A DNA stretch of 64,000 bases, taken from contig JACYXH010000404.1 in assembly GCA_026745465.1 (NCBI GenBank), positions 117,435-181,434 on the forward strand, given 5' to 3'. Made by a program: the position numbers and the translations under genes. The notes under the pieces were generated by a model that worked only from the letters and a program-made list of their open reading frames with translations, was not told the origin of the DNA and ran no database searches. Shown here piece by piece: positions 12,310-23,692 of the stretch. The stretch is from Lota lota (taxonomy: Eukaryota; Chordata; Actinopteri; Gadiformes; Lotidae). Within the stretch, counting starts at the first letter, position 1. Every line of letters starts with the position of its first letter.

Positions 12310-14436
12310 TCTCTCTCATTTCCATTTATTCAGCACTGTGTCAAACAATGGGAGAGAACCACAAACATTCATGTCTGACCCATAAGCGCACTGAATATCA
12401 AAAGGCTTGTAAAAGAGCAAACTATTCACTGTGATTATGCATTCCTTATCTTCACCATCATACAATTGGTAGGCATGGTAATGCTCGCTAAAAACGTCAG
12501 TTACTAATGGAGCTACAACCAAGTAGGTACATTCACCAACCAACAGAATCTTTGAGATTTTTGAAAAATTGGAACATCATTTGTGACCTTGTTGACAACA
12601 ATTAGCCCAACCCTATATTCAGTTCCATCAATCCTGATCCAGTTAGTAGAAAATACCTTTCTAAAGAGTTTGCCAAATGTTCACCATCATGATAGTCTTC
12701 AAGAGAAAACAAATTCATTGGCCCGTACTCTTTTCTTTGAAATGTTAGTGTCCCAATGATTTCCAATTAACATCTGGTGCTTCTTGGCAAGAGATTTGGT
12801 TATATTCTTGAAGTTTTTGAGACAGTTCTTGAAAGGTTTATGTTTGGCTTCATATCTCATACTCCATGAGTGTAAAAGTGGACCTATTTTCCTTATGCAA
12901 GATGGATAATGCACCATAAAATGATGCTTTGGTTTTAAATGCTGAGCAGGGTAGTATTTTTAAAAGTTGGTGGTGCTCCTGAATTAAGTGTTTAAGCGCA
13001 ACAGTCATCCCGTAGGCAATGCTTGGGGCAAAAAGTATATTCATTATTTGCAACAAGAGAAGCAAAAGGTTGGTACAACATCTCCAAAAAGCAACGGGGT
13101 ATTTTTAACAAGACACAGACATTTAATTGAATTCAGTCCCAAGCTTATGTTAGAGCTTTCCAAGTTCACATTTGTTGGGCGGTTTTTGCATTCCAAGTAA
13201 CCATAATCAGACAATTCGTGACAGTAGATCTGCTTCTGAGATGAAATGCTCAGTAAGGTAATGTAAAAGCAACTTTAGCTCATATTGAGCAATGCCTTCA
13301 AGTACGTCATGCATAATGTCAAATTAAAAAATATTGCACACATGAAAAAATTGCAATGTGTTTAAAGATGAATTTCTCTTAACTCCGTACACAGAATTGA
13401 GCTGAAGTTCTGAATTAAGTTTCGGGCAATGCATCTCAAAACGTTGACTTTCACAAATTACTATTCTAGGGTCATCTTCTGAAAACACATTTTGAACATC
13501 ACGTTTATCAATCAAACAAACGGCAAAAATGGTGTCCACTGAAGGACTCTGTAAACCCAAGAATAAGTGCATTCCGAGATTGTCACCTGTGATTTGACTG
13601 ATTGTACCATGCACTTTGTCAGAAGATATTGGCAAAGAAATACCATCAGTTTCAAGCCTTTTCAGGTCAAACATCAAGAGCACGAGAATAAAATCAAGGC
13701 CATACTTTTTTAAATCCTGACATTGAAATAGAGCCACTAAATGAATGTTTAGAAAAGCAGAATTGAACGCTTTGAACCAAGGGGGTTAGCAGTTTCAAAG
13801 TCATCATAGTACAGTTTTAGTGTTTTGAGAACAGTGGGTGGGTCTTCCAGTAACTTCCATCATTAAAATCTTTGAAAACATTGGCATTGCACAAGATGCC
13901 TGCTTTGATTGTCTCACAAATCTCAGGATTTTGGAACATACATTTCAAAGTTTCCAAAATGGGAATAGATATAAACGTGTCATTTACAGGCACTTGGCTA
14001 TATGTGCCTGTTTTCTTGTTACGCCTAGTGTCATACACCCAAAAGAAACTCCACAGGCTCAACAATACCCCACTTTTTGCTGTAGTGCTTCACTCGTTTA
14101 TGGTCTGAATTTAAACAGGAAAATGGGTTCTCAAACATTGTCAAACTTTGTTCTACCACTGATCTCAAAGAATCACTAGCAGGAACTACAGAGAGCACAG
14201 TTTCTTTAATTTGGGAGTGCATCTCGGTTGCAAATTCTTCTAAATCACAGACTGATGAATGAAACTGTGTTACTGGCAGCTCCACTTCCTTGTATTTTGG
14301 CAACAACTGCTGCACACATATCTTTCACTTTTCCTGGGAAAAAACCTGCCCTGCTGTTTTCAAAATGTCCTGGATCTGACTCCCCATCAACATTTGGTAA
14401 CAAAGTTTCATTGAATTCAGAAATCAACCGCTTGTT
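12310..14436 (-). pseudogene. Broken ORF of an uncharacterised transposon-linked family
   Basis: Reading the minus strand downward in coordinate, conserved-looking blocks follow each other in different frames. The order is about 14430-14031, 14065-13817 (FDTRR/GTYSQVPVNDTF-like and PILETLKCMFQNPEIC), 13737-13324 (GLDFIL, HGTISQITGDNLGMH), 13065-12700 (HYPSCIRKIGPL, MRYEAKH, NFKNITKSLAKKHQ) and 12543-12316. Their order and spacing fit one protein of about 650-700 residues broken by several frameshifts and stops. I recognise the motif set from multicopy uncharacterised proteins in fish genomes but cannot name a domain. The location between terminal inverted repeats suggests this was the element's own transposase or accessory ORF; that is inference. 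The upstream end is cut by a Gypsy fragment at 14437. Confidence 0.6.
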
Positions 14437-15154
14437 TGTCCTGGACGCGGTGCGATCCAGAGTGCTTACCTGGGCCCACTCCACAAGACTCACTTGCCAG
14501 CCTGGCATAACCCGCACCCTGGACTTCATCCGTCAACGGTTCTGGTGGCCCACCATGTACGCGGACATCCGCTCGTTGGTCGCGGTGTGCGCAGCCTGCG
14601 TTCGGAACAAGTACTCAACCCGGCCCAGTTCCGGTCTGCTCCGGCCCCTGCCCATCCCCAGTCGTCCATGGTCACACATCGCCTTGGACATCGTCACCGG
14701 GCTCCCCCCGTCCAAAAGAAACACCACCATCGTCACGGTCATCGACCGCTTCTCCAAGGCCGCCCACTTCCTGGTGCTTCCCAAACTTCGCTCTGCTAGG
14801 GAGACGGCGGACCTCCTGGTTCTCGTGCCCGTTCTCTCCCTGTGCTTAGCTGTCCACCTGATTTCTTGCCCGTTGCTGAACCCGTCTGCCTGACTGCCTG
14901 TCTGCTGCCGAGCCCTTGCCTGCCTGACCACCTGCCCGTTGCTGAACCCTTGCCTGTCTGACCACCTGCCCGTTGCTGAGCCCTTGCCTGCCTGACCACC
15001 TGCCCGTTGCTGAGCCCTTGCCTGTCTGACCACTGCCTGCCTAGCCCCCGGCTTGTCTTTCACTCACTCCAGAAAAACTCCCTTCGTACCTCTCCGCCGT
15101 CTCTGCCTCTCTGTGTTGAGCATTTGGGCCCCCTCGCTCTGTTCTCCGTAACAA
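14437..15154 (+). mobile_element. Internally deleted Ty3/Gypsy fragment
   Basis: Codons from about 14440 to 14820 encode the integrase zinc-binding region and the start of the catalytic core ([38 protein letters not shown]), closely matching the complete element downstream. The reading then jumps into C/T-rich LTR-like DNA with four copies of an approximately 33-bp CCTGACCACCTGCCCGTTGC repeat. It ends in CCGTAACA. The rest of pol and most of the LTR are missing. It truncates the minus-strand pseudogene. Confidence 0.75.
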
Positions 15155-15812
15155 AAACAGGAATGACTTAACTTAACTAAGGTGAAACTTCATTCCACAT
15201 AGTCCTCCCCAAAATATATAAATAAATTCTAACTAGCTTTTGCCTGGACCGTTTTAAATTCTTACTAGCTAGCTCGCGCCTGTACTGTCAGCACTATGCA
15301 CTGAGGAGAACGTGTGCCTGCTTGCAGCTTGGGAACGATCATTTTGTTTGCAGTAGTGATTTGTTTTTTAACACTAAAAGCTTGACTGTTGTGGCGCATG
15401 TTTTTTTTCTCCAAAATCTGCATAAAAGGCTATTTATAAATATAAAAGAACTAATTCTCCAAACGCCAGTGTCGTAATTTTAAATCTAAACCTAGCCACG
15501 CTATTCTAGCTATGTTTGCTAGCTAGTTAAACAAAATTGCGCCTTTTAACGTGTTCAAAGCATGCTAGCAACTAGCCAATGCTTCATGCAAACCTTTAAA
15601 CAAAATTAATTTATATTAATATTTTACAGCCACAAAAACATTTAACATTATGTACATGTTCATTATTGTAAATTAATCAAGATAGTTTACTGGCTATCTC
15701 CTCGTGTCGTTCGTTCCTTCTGTCTGGAGGTAATGAGGTCTGGGAGAGGGGACAAGTGTGTTTTCCACTGAACGAACATCCTTCATTGGAACACTGGGAA
15801 ATAACACCTTTA

Positions 15813-16337
15813 TGTTACGACACCCTCTGCCCCCACATAGCTGCGTCGGCTGCCATTACACCATGTGCTCCTGTTTACATTCCTGTCACCAATTTTCCAC
15901 GTGCACGCCGCTCTCCACTCCTGTCATCAATCACCAATCAACACACCCTATTTCTTCCTCGTTCAACAAGCAGCCGGCGCCAGTTCGTTGTTTACTCTCT
16001 GCATGTTAGTAACTCGTTCCAGCGTATTGAATTCCTGTTTTCCCTTCTCCTCACTTGCTCCTAACCTTGCCTCTCCTTGTGCCCAGCTCTTCCCTGGATC
16101 CTCGCCTGTCTACCCCCCCCCCCCTTCGCCTTCTGGATTGCCTACCTGTTACCGGACCCCTCGCCTGTCTGACTACCCACCTGCTCTGTCCACTGTCTGC
16201 TGCTGCCCGCCTGCTAACTACCCTCGCCTGCCTGACTATCCGCCTGCCTAGCCCTTGCCTGAACTATTGATAATAAATCCATTTAACCTTTTCCCCGTCT
16301 GTGTCTTGCGTTTGGGTCTTCAGTTCGAACCCTAACA
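15813..16337 (+). repeat. 5' LTR of the Gypsy element
   Basis: 525 bp, TG...CA. CCAAT (15933-15937) and a TATA-like CTATTT at 15948-15953 lie upstream of a probable transcript start near 15979. AATAAA is at about 16271. It matches 20323-20851 with few differences. Confidence 0.92.
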
Positions 16338-16339
16338 GT

Positions 16340-16349
16340 ACGAACTGGC
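16340..16349 (+). promoter_or_regulatory. Candidate self-priming primer-binding site
   Basis: ACGAACTGGC, two bases after the 5' LTR, is the exact complement of GCCAGTTCGT at 15979-15988 (also 20489-20498) inside the LTR. That LTR site is about 30 bases after a TATA-like motif, where transcripts would begin. No tRNA-like site starting with TGG directly follows the LTR. Tf1 and the vertebrate sushi group are known to prime with their own 5' RNA end. Confidence 0.5.
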
Positions 16350-16353
16350 CAAC

Positions 16354-17323
16354 ATGGACCCAGCAGACATAGGTACCTTTTACCGGATCATCTCCAACCA
16401 GGGAGCACTACTTGGAAGTCATGACCAGACTCTGCGGGAGCTCTCTTCCTCTTTCCGAGAGCTTGCTGCCGCCGTTCAGGGAAACTGTGTTCCAGCGCCA
16501 ACTCCCGTTGCACTGCTCCTTTCCACTGCCCCTCCCCAGCCAGCCGCTTCACGCGAGCCCTTCATTCCGGCCCCCGAACGATACGGAGGAGATCTGGGAA
16601 CGTGTCGGGATTTCCTGTTACAATGCGATCTAGTTTTTCGGCTCCAGCCCCTGACCTATCCCACCGACAGCTCCCGGGTCGCTTACCTCATCGGAGCTTT
16701 ACGTGGTAGGGCCCTCTCTTGGGCTACTTCCGTAATGGAGAGGGGTTCCGAGTTTAGTTCCTCCTACTCAGAATTTACCACAGAGATGCGGAGGGTTTTC
16801 GATCATCCTGTCCGGGGCAGAGAGGCTTCCATGGGCCTCTTCTCCGTCCGCCTGGGTTCCCGAAGCGTTGCCGATTTCGCGGTGGACTTCCGTACACTCG
16901 CTGCGGAGAGTGGGTGGGGTGAGGTGGCGTTAATGGGGGCCTTCCTGAACGCGGTTTCTGATCCCCTCAAGGATGAGTTGGCCGTTCGGGAGGAGTCCGC
17001 CAGTCTCGATCATCTCATCTCTCTCGCGATTCGCCTGGACAACCGTCTGCGCGAACGGCGGCGCGAGCGTTCACATCGTTCACCCCTGGCATCTCTCTCC
17101 CTCTCCGGCTGCCTCGCTACCATCTCCACCTCGGTCCTATTCTCCCCGCCCAGAGCCAGATTCCCAACCTGACCCAGAGCCCATGCAGCTGGGACGCGCC
17201 CGTCTCACCCCGGAAGAGAGGGAGCACAGAATCCAGTCCAGGTGCTGTATTTATTGTGGTCAGTCCGGTCACTTTCTGTCCTCTTGTCCCGCACGCCCGG
17301 GAAACGGACCAACTCGCCGGTGA
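16354..17323 (+). pseudogene. Gypsy gag, frameshifted
   Basis: ATG 16354 opens a capsid-like frame with a coiled-coil-type N-terminus and a retrotransposon-gag core (the YLIGALRGRALSWA and DFRTLAAESGW regions). Coding quality moves to another frame around 17040-17110. That frame carries the zinc knuckle CIYCGQSGHFLSSC at about 17245-17286 and stops at 17321-17323. A one- or two-base change between the two halves is inferred. Gag would form the particle and bind element RNA. Confidence 0.8.
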
Positions 17324-20306
17324 TTCGAGGGATCCTGGCGAGTCGAGCCCTCAACCCCTCGGTTTCCCGTCCCCTGCTCGAGGCTGCCCTCTTGTGGCGA
17401 GACCAGTCCCTTCCACTTTCGGCTTTACTGGACTCGGGGGCAGATGAGTCATTCATAGACCGGGGGTTAGTTCACCAGTTAGGGATTGACACTGTTCCTC
17501 TCGACTCCCCAATCGAGGCCCAGGCCCTAAATGGTAAACCCCTAGCTCGTCTGGAGCATCGTACGGTCCCAATCAATCTCTTAATTTCTGGTAACCATCA
17601 CGAGTCCATATCCTTCCACATAATTGACTGCCCCGGTATTCCCATAGTCCTCGGTTTTCCATGGCTTCAGACCCATAACCCCCAGATTGATTGGGGATCC
17701 GGCCTTGTTGTCTCCTGGAGTCCTTCCTGTCTCTCCCGTTGTTTCTTTGCATTGACTACCGCGGCTTGAACTCCATCACGGTGAGAAATAAGTACCCTCT
17801 ACCCCTCATTAGCTCCGCCTTTGTTCCCCTCCATGGAGCCACGATCTTCTCCAGACTGGACTTGCGCAACGCGTACCACTTGTTCCGGATCCGGGAGGGG
17901 GACGAGTGGAAGACGGCTCTCAATACTCCGCTTGGCCATTTTGAATATTTGGTCATGCCGTTCGGTCTGACCAACGCCCCAGCCGTTTTTCAGGCTCTTG
18001 TTAATGACATTCTCCGGGATCTACTGAACCGAACAGTCTTCGTCTATTTGGATGATATTCTCGTGTTCTCCCGTTCGGTAGAGGAACACACGGTCCACGT
18101 TCGACAGGTTCTCCAGCAACTTTTGGAGAACCGCCTTTACGCTAAAGCGGAGAAGTGTGAATTCCACGTCTCCTCCACCACCTTTCTGGGGTACATCATC
18201 GGTCAGGGGAAGATAAGGATAGACCCTTCGAAAGTCTCGGCGGTGTCCGAATGGCCCATTCCTACTTCACGGAAGCGTTTACAACAGTTCCTGGGGGTTG
18301 CTAATTTTTACCGCCGTTTCATCCGGGGCTATAGCCAGGTCGCCGTTCCTCTGACCGCCTTGACGTCCACCAAGAGCACTTTTCTGTGGACACCTGAGGC
18401 CAACGCGGCCTTCCAGAACCTCAAAGAACGCTTTGTGTCGGCCCCCATTCTCGTCCAACCGGATCCCACTTTTCAATTCGTGGTGGAGGTCGATGCGTCC
18501 GACTCTGGTGTGGGCGCCGTTCTCTCCCAGCGTTCTCCGACCGACCACAAGCTGCACCCTTGTGCCTTTTTCTCCCGTCGTCTAACCCCCCCCGAGAGGA
18601 GCTACGACGTGGGAAACCGCGAGCTCCTGGCGGTTAAGCTCGCACTCGAGGAGTGGCGGCACTGGCTGGAGGGCGCTGAACTTCCATTCACGGTTTGGAC
18701 AGATCACCGCAACCTGTCCTATATCCAGTCCGCGAAAAGGTTGAACTCTCGTCAAGCCAGGTGGGCCCTGTTTTTTGGGCGTTTTAACTTCACTCTCACC
18801 TTCCGTCCGGGGTCAAGGAATGTGAAACCGGACGCCCTGTCCCGCCTCTTCTCCGCGGAGGAACCTAATCCGGATCCTGAGCCCATCCTCTCTCCTTCCT
18901 GTCTAATCGCCACCCTCACCTGGGAAGTAGAGTCCGCTGTCCGTCAAGCCCAGGAGAGTCAACCCGATCCCGGTACTGGACCTCCAAATCGGTTGTTCGT
19001 TCCTGACTCTGAACGTTCAAGAGTCCTCACCTGGGCGCATACGTCCAAACTCACCTGCCACCCTGGGGTCACTCGCACGTTGGAGTTCATCCGCAGGCGC
19101 TTCTGGTGGCCAACCCTGGACGCGGACGTTCGTTCCTTCATTGCGGCCTGCTCGACCTGCGCCCGAAGTAAGACCTCCACTCGGCCCCGTTCCGGTTTGC
19201 TCCGTCCCCTGCCCATCCCCAGCCGGCCCTGGTCCCATATCGCTCTGGACTTTGTCACCGGCCTTCCTCCCTCGGAAGGAAACACCACTATCCTCACTAT
19301 AATTGACAGTTTTTCTAAATCCGCACATTTCCTGGCTCTCCCTAAGTTTCCCTCCGCCCGTGAGACCGCAGATCTCCTGGTGCCCCATGTTTTCCGCCTT
19401 CATGGCATTCCGATGGACGTTGTGTCGGACCGTGGCCCCCAGTTCACCTCCCAGGTCTGGCGCTCCTTTCTAACCGCACTGGGTACCTCAGTCAGCCTCA
19501 CCTCCAGATACCACCCTCAATCCAATGGTCAGTCCGAGAGGGCTAACCAAGAGATGGAGACGGCACTGCATTGTGTCACGGAGACCAACCCGAATATCTG
19601 GAGCAACCAGCTTCCCTGGGTGGAATACGCCCATAACTCACTGGTAAATGCCTCCACAGGACTCTCCTCGTTCATGTGCGCCCTAGGATACCAACCACCC
19701 CTGTTCCCTACCTTGGAGGCGGAGATCGCAGTCCCATCCGTCCAGGTTCACCTACGCCGTTGCCAGCGCACCTGGAAGCGTGCACGGGCTGATCTGCTCC
19801 GTGCGTCTACCCGCTCCCAACATCAGGCGAATAAGCACCGGCAACCAGCTCCGCTGTAATCCCTCGGACAAAGGGTTTGGCTTTGGTCCAAGGACCTCCC
19901 ACTCAAGGGAATCAATCAGACGCTTTCCCCCCGTTTCATCGGCCCGTTCCCCGTCGAGTCCGTTATCAACCCCTGTGCGGTCCGCCTCAAACTCCCCATA
20001 TCTCTCCGCGTTCATCCCACCTTCCACGTATCCCACCTCAAGCCCGTTTCCTCTAGCTCGCTGTCACCTCCCGTCCCCGCTCCTCCACCCCCCCGGATTA
20101 TCGACGACCACCCTGCCTGGACGGTGAGTCGTCTGTTAGACGTGCGCCGTCACGGCCGGGGGTTCCAGTATCTGGTGGACTGGGAGGGGTACGGTCCTGA
20201 GGAACGATCCCGGGTCTCCCGAAGTCTCATCCTCGACTCCTCCCTCATCAGCGATTTTCATCGTCAGCACCCATCCCATCCTGTGCTTCCGCCTGGAGGC
20301 GTCTGA
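17242..20306 (+). pseudogene. Gypsy pol: protease, RT, RNase H, integrase, chromodomain
   Basis: Overlapping the end of gag, the frame holds an aspartic protease (LLDSGADESF, about 17429-17458). Near 17730-17745 it jumps from protease linker straight to CIDYRGLN, so the start of RT is deleted and the frame changes. RT keeps the YLDD catalytic motif (about 18046). RNase H keeps [13 protein letters not shown]. Integrase keeps its H-H-C-C region with FWWPT and the three catalytic acids ([21 protein letters not shown]). A stop follows near 19859. The chromodomain ([13 protein letters not shown], 20124-20306) lies in another frame. It cannot make a full polyprotein; domain order and motifs make the assignment secure. 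Confidence 0.92.
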
Positions 20307-20322
20307 AGAGGGTGGGGGGTAC

Positions 20323-20851
20323 TGTTACGACACCCTCTGCCTCCACCTAGCTGTATCGGCTGCCACTACACCATGTGCTCCTGTTTATATTCCTGTCACC
20401 AATTTTCCACGTGCACGCCGCTCTCCACTCCTGTCATCAATCACCAATCAACACACCCTATTTCGTCCTCGTTCAACAAGCAGCCGGCGCCAGTTCGTTG
20501 TTTACTCTCTGCGTGTTAGTACCTCATTCCAGCATATTGAATTCCTGTTTTCCCTTCTTCTCGCTTGCTCCTAACCTTGCCTCTCCTTGTGCCCAGCCCT
20601 TCCCCGGATCCTTGCCTGTCTACCCCCCCCCGCCCCCTTCGCCTTCTGGATTGCCTACCTGTTACCGGACCCCTCGCCTGTCTGACTACCCACCTGCTCT
20701 CTCCACTGTCTGCTGATGCCCGCCTGCTAACTACCCTCGCCTGCCTGACTATCCGCCTAGCCTACCCCTTGCCTGAACTATTGATAGTAAATCCATTGAA
20801 CCTTTTCCCCGTCTGTGTCTTGCGTTTGGGTCTTCAGTTCGAACCTTAACA
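20323..20851 (+). repeat. 3' LTR of the Gypsy element
   Basis: 529 bp, near-identical to the 5' LTR. It ends CTTAACA and is followed by the CTTTA target duplication. The AATAAA of the 5' copy reads AGTAAA here. Confidence 0.92.
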
Positions 20852-21168
20852 CTTTACCTAAAATATTTGATCAACATCAGTGTAGAAAACATTTTTTATC
20901 AACTCTGATATCAACTCTATGCAACACTATAGTATGTAACACTGGAAATTCAACAATGCTGTTTTTGCTGTGTACTGATTGCCATGTTCCATCTTGAGAT
21001 CACTATTTTGCTGATTTCCCTTTTTTATTTTTAGAGAGCTTGGTCAGTTCAACAACACAGCAAATATTTCTTCATATAACAGACACACAAAAAAAAACAC
21101 ACACACACACACACACACATTGAGAAATATGCAGGGAGGGGTCTGTGTGTGTTTGTGTCCATGTACCA

Positions 21169-21175
21169 TATATAT
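21169..21175 (+). promoter_or_regulatory. TATA box of receptor copy B
   Basis: TATATAT followed by C, altered from TATATAAG in copies A and C. The uORF of copy A is retained at 21209-21226, with ACA in place of ACT as its last codon. Confidence 0.45.
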
Positions 21176-21237
21176 CTTGTTCTGTTCAAAGAGAAGAGTC
21201 TCGTTGTCATGCAGTGCAGCACATAACCAATGTAAAA

Positions 21238-22583
21238 ATGGACCCTGAAGCTGTAAGTTAAAACTTTATTAAATTAAAGATGTTTTAAATCTTTTCTGAC
21301 TATTTCTCCAACATGAATAAAATCAATGTTTTTTATTCTTAAGATAAGATTTTACTTTCAAACAATTTATAAGACAATTATTAATGCATGATTGATTATA
21401 GTTTATTTCTTCTTTCTTTCTTTAGGAGAAACATTTTGAACATGATTGAGGATAGTAACTATGTTTAGCTGTTTCTAGCCTACATGCATGTCTGTGGATA
21501 TGGTGCGCTTAGTTTAAATTGTTTTCATTTGACCAGCAATTCTTCTCCATGCAACAGTTTACACCAACCATGGATTATTATTTTTCCAATGGTACTATGG
21601 ACTACGACCCATTTGAAGATACCCTGGTGCCTGAACTTAGGCCCATCCAAATAGTGACCCTGGTCTTCTACGGGCTTGTGTTTATCCTGGGCGTTCCCGG
21701 TAATGCTCTGGTAGTGTGGGTGACGGGGTTCGGCATGTCTCGCACCGTCACCTCCATCTGGTTCCTCAATCTCTCCCTGGCAGATTTTCTATGCTGCCTC
21801 TTCCTCCCGATCCTAATGGTGCCATTGGCTCACGACGACCACTGGCATTTTGGCCCCATCGCCTGCACGCTGTTGAAGAGTCTGTTCTACCTGGTGATGC
21901 ACTGCAGCGTTCTGCTGCTGGTCCTGATCAGCCTGGACCGCTGTATGCTGGTGAACTGGGCCGTCTGGTGCCAGAACAACAGGCGCCCTTGGCAGGCGGT
22001 CTGGGCCTGTGTGGGAGCCTGGCTCCTGGCACTGTTGGCTACCATTCCAGAGCTGCTCTTCACCAGGGAGGTGGATGTGGGAACAAAGAAGGAGTGCTTT
22101 GGGAAGCGTTCTCAGGTCGAATCCCAGATCATCGTCGGTTTCCGTTTTGTTTCTGGATTCCTGCTTCCCTTCATGGCCATTGTGTTCAGCCATATCGCGG
22201 TGTACAAAAGAGCCAGTGCTATGTCCGGAAATATCCGCTCGAAACGCACCCTGAAGGTCATCATCGCTGTCTCCACCAGTTTTTTCTTTTGCTGGCTGCC
22301 ACTGCACATTACAGATATTCTGATAACTTTGATCAGTCGATCTTCTCCGCATCGGCCCAACATAAACATGGCACACTCACTGTCTCTCTGCCTGGCGTAT
22401 TTCAACAGCTGCATCAACCCCATTCTCTATGTGTGTTTGGGCCGTGACTTCAGGTCCAGCATGAATCAAACCCTTCGCAGCCACTTCAACTTCATCAGAG
22501 AAGAACCCACGTGCCATGAAACCAGTGCCACTGTCAACTCCAAGTCCAGTGGCACGGCGACTGCAGAAATAACAGGTGTCTGA
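21238..22583 (+). CDS. c5ar1: C5a anaphylatoxin receptor 1-like GPCR, copy B
   Basis: Join 21238-21252 and 21537-22583, 353 residues. Start ATG, donor GTAAGT and acceptor GACCAG are intact, so this is a potentially functional gene. Compared with copy A it has S20Y, S21F, C50Y, H155R, R157W, Y161W and W186V. Cys115/Cys192, DRC, CWLP, NPILY and the Asn23 sequon are kept. The changes cluster in the N-terminus, the loop 2/TM4 border and extracellular loop 2, regions that contact ligand or G protein in C5aR1. The intron is 284 bp, against 286 in A. Confidence 0.88.
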
Positions 22584-23386
22584 TGGAGCAAACCTAACTT
22601 AGCAGCCGACGAGGTAGCACTCAGACTCCGCGGTTGTCCAACCTGTCCAGATAATTGTTAAACTCTGTGATGGCCAATATCTAAATATTGGTATCCTGAA
22701 TAACACCCATTACAATGTGTTTGAATTAGTCCATTTTTGTATAAAGGAGTGGAAGAACTTTTGCTAGAAACACACGCATGCACGCGTTGCACTGCATGCA
22801 TGTTTACGACACATCCTAGAATATCAGGAACATACTTTATGTACACACAAACACACACAACACACACACACACACATCGACACCCACTTAATTTTTTTGT
22901 AATATCTATTGTATTACATTGTATTGTATTACACCTTTGACCACATAACAATTAATGTATATTATTAATGCGCTTGCTTGGCAACTATTTTGCTGTCTTG
23001 GGGAATCATTGCTACATTCCATTTACCTCGGAAGTAAGAGCAGGGAATGACGTCATACCTGAGTTGAACACGTTCCAGCAAGTTGGAAAACCTAGATGCT
23101 GTAATAATTAGCAATCTAGCCAGGTTAGCTATTGTCTGCAATATCAGTTGATTGTGCATTACACTTAGCCTGATATTTTTCCGCATACAAACCCTGTAAC
23201 ATGTCTACAGATAGAAGTAGGCCAGTTCTTTGTGTACGACTGATTTAATTTGACATAAAGATAGAATTGCTAATACAAAGAATATAACTAAAGCTTTCAA
23301 TACTGTTGGTGTGCGGCTCCATCTAGGATGCTGAGGTCGGGGTTGTTAGGTTTTTCAGACTTTCCGAGTCGGAAATCCAACTTCAG

Positions 23387-23692
23387 GGTGCATTCCAGTA
23401 GAAATTTCCGATTGGGAACTCAGAAACTCAGAATTCCCTGTTTAAATGGAATGCACCATATAAAGATAACAGACAGACTCAGAACCACTTTGGGTGAAAA
23501 ACAGCATTGTAAAAGGGACAGTGCTAAATTTGAAAAACTAGAGGCACCATGCCTAAAAGCAGCTGCGTTTTATTTTGCAAGTTAAAAAAAAACAATTTAT
23601 GATTTTCTTTACTTCCCCAAAGAGCAAATGGCAGTACATGAAGAGATCTGTAGCTTCAGGCGATCCACTGGGGGGGGGGGGGGGGGGGGGGG
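23387..23692. mobile_element. Small insertion: foldback MITE-like end plus poly-G tract
   Basis: Compared with unit A, about 300 bases are inserted or replaced after ATCCAACTTCAG. The first 71 bases are bounded by GGTGCATTCCA and TGGAATGCACC, a perfect 11-bp inverted repeat. The segment closes with a run of about 24 G (23669-23692). A MITE insertion followed by homopolymer growth is inferred. Confidence 0.5.

Larger units (their letters stand above)
15813..20851 (+). mobile_element. Chromodomain Ty3/Gypsy retrotransposon, near-complete
   Basis: Both LTRs start TGTTACGACACC and end CCTAACA or CTTAACA. The flanking pentamer CTTTA occurs at 15808-15812 and again at 20852-20856, a perfect 5-bp target duplication. 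Between the LTRs are gag, protease, reverse transcriptase, RNase H, integrase and a chromodomain, the order of vertebrate chromoviruses (sushi/Tf1-like group). A purine-rich tract (20307-20320) precedes the 3' LTR. The coding frame is broken in gag, between protease and RT, and after integrase, so the copy is defective. Close LTR similarity implies a recent insertion. Confidence 0.93.
11971..20972. mobile_element. 9-kb DNA-transposon-like insertion with TIRs, carrying nested retroelements
   Basis: The ends 11971-11995 and 20948-20972 are inverted repeats matching at 22 of 25 positions (both contain AGCAAAAACA and TTGTTGAAT or GTGTTGAAT). The segment sits exactly where unit A flank stops and unit B begins; the B-C junction lacks it. 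Just inside the ends, AGTGT/AACACT motifs recur many times, like subterminal transposase-binding repeats. The interior holds a broken minus-strand ORF, a Gypsy fragment and a full Gypsy element, so the original transposon was probably under 4 kb. I could not resolve a clean target duplication, and the superfamily is not assigned. Confidence 0.6.

Noticed and set aside
14533-15063. 176-codon minus-strand ORF rich in Gln/Gly/Arg
   Set aside because: Antisense of the Gypsy integrase fragment and its tandem CCTGACCACCTGCCC repeat.
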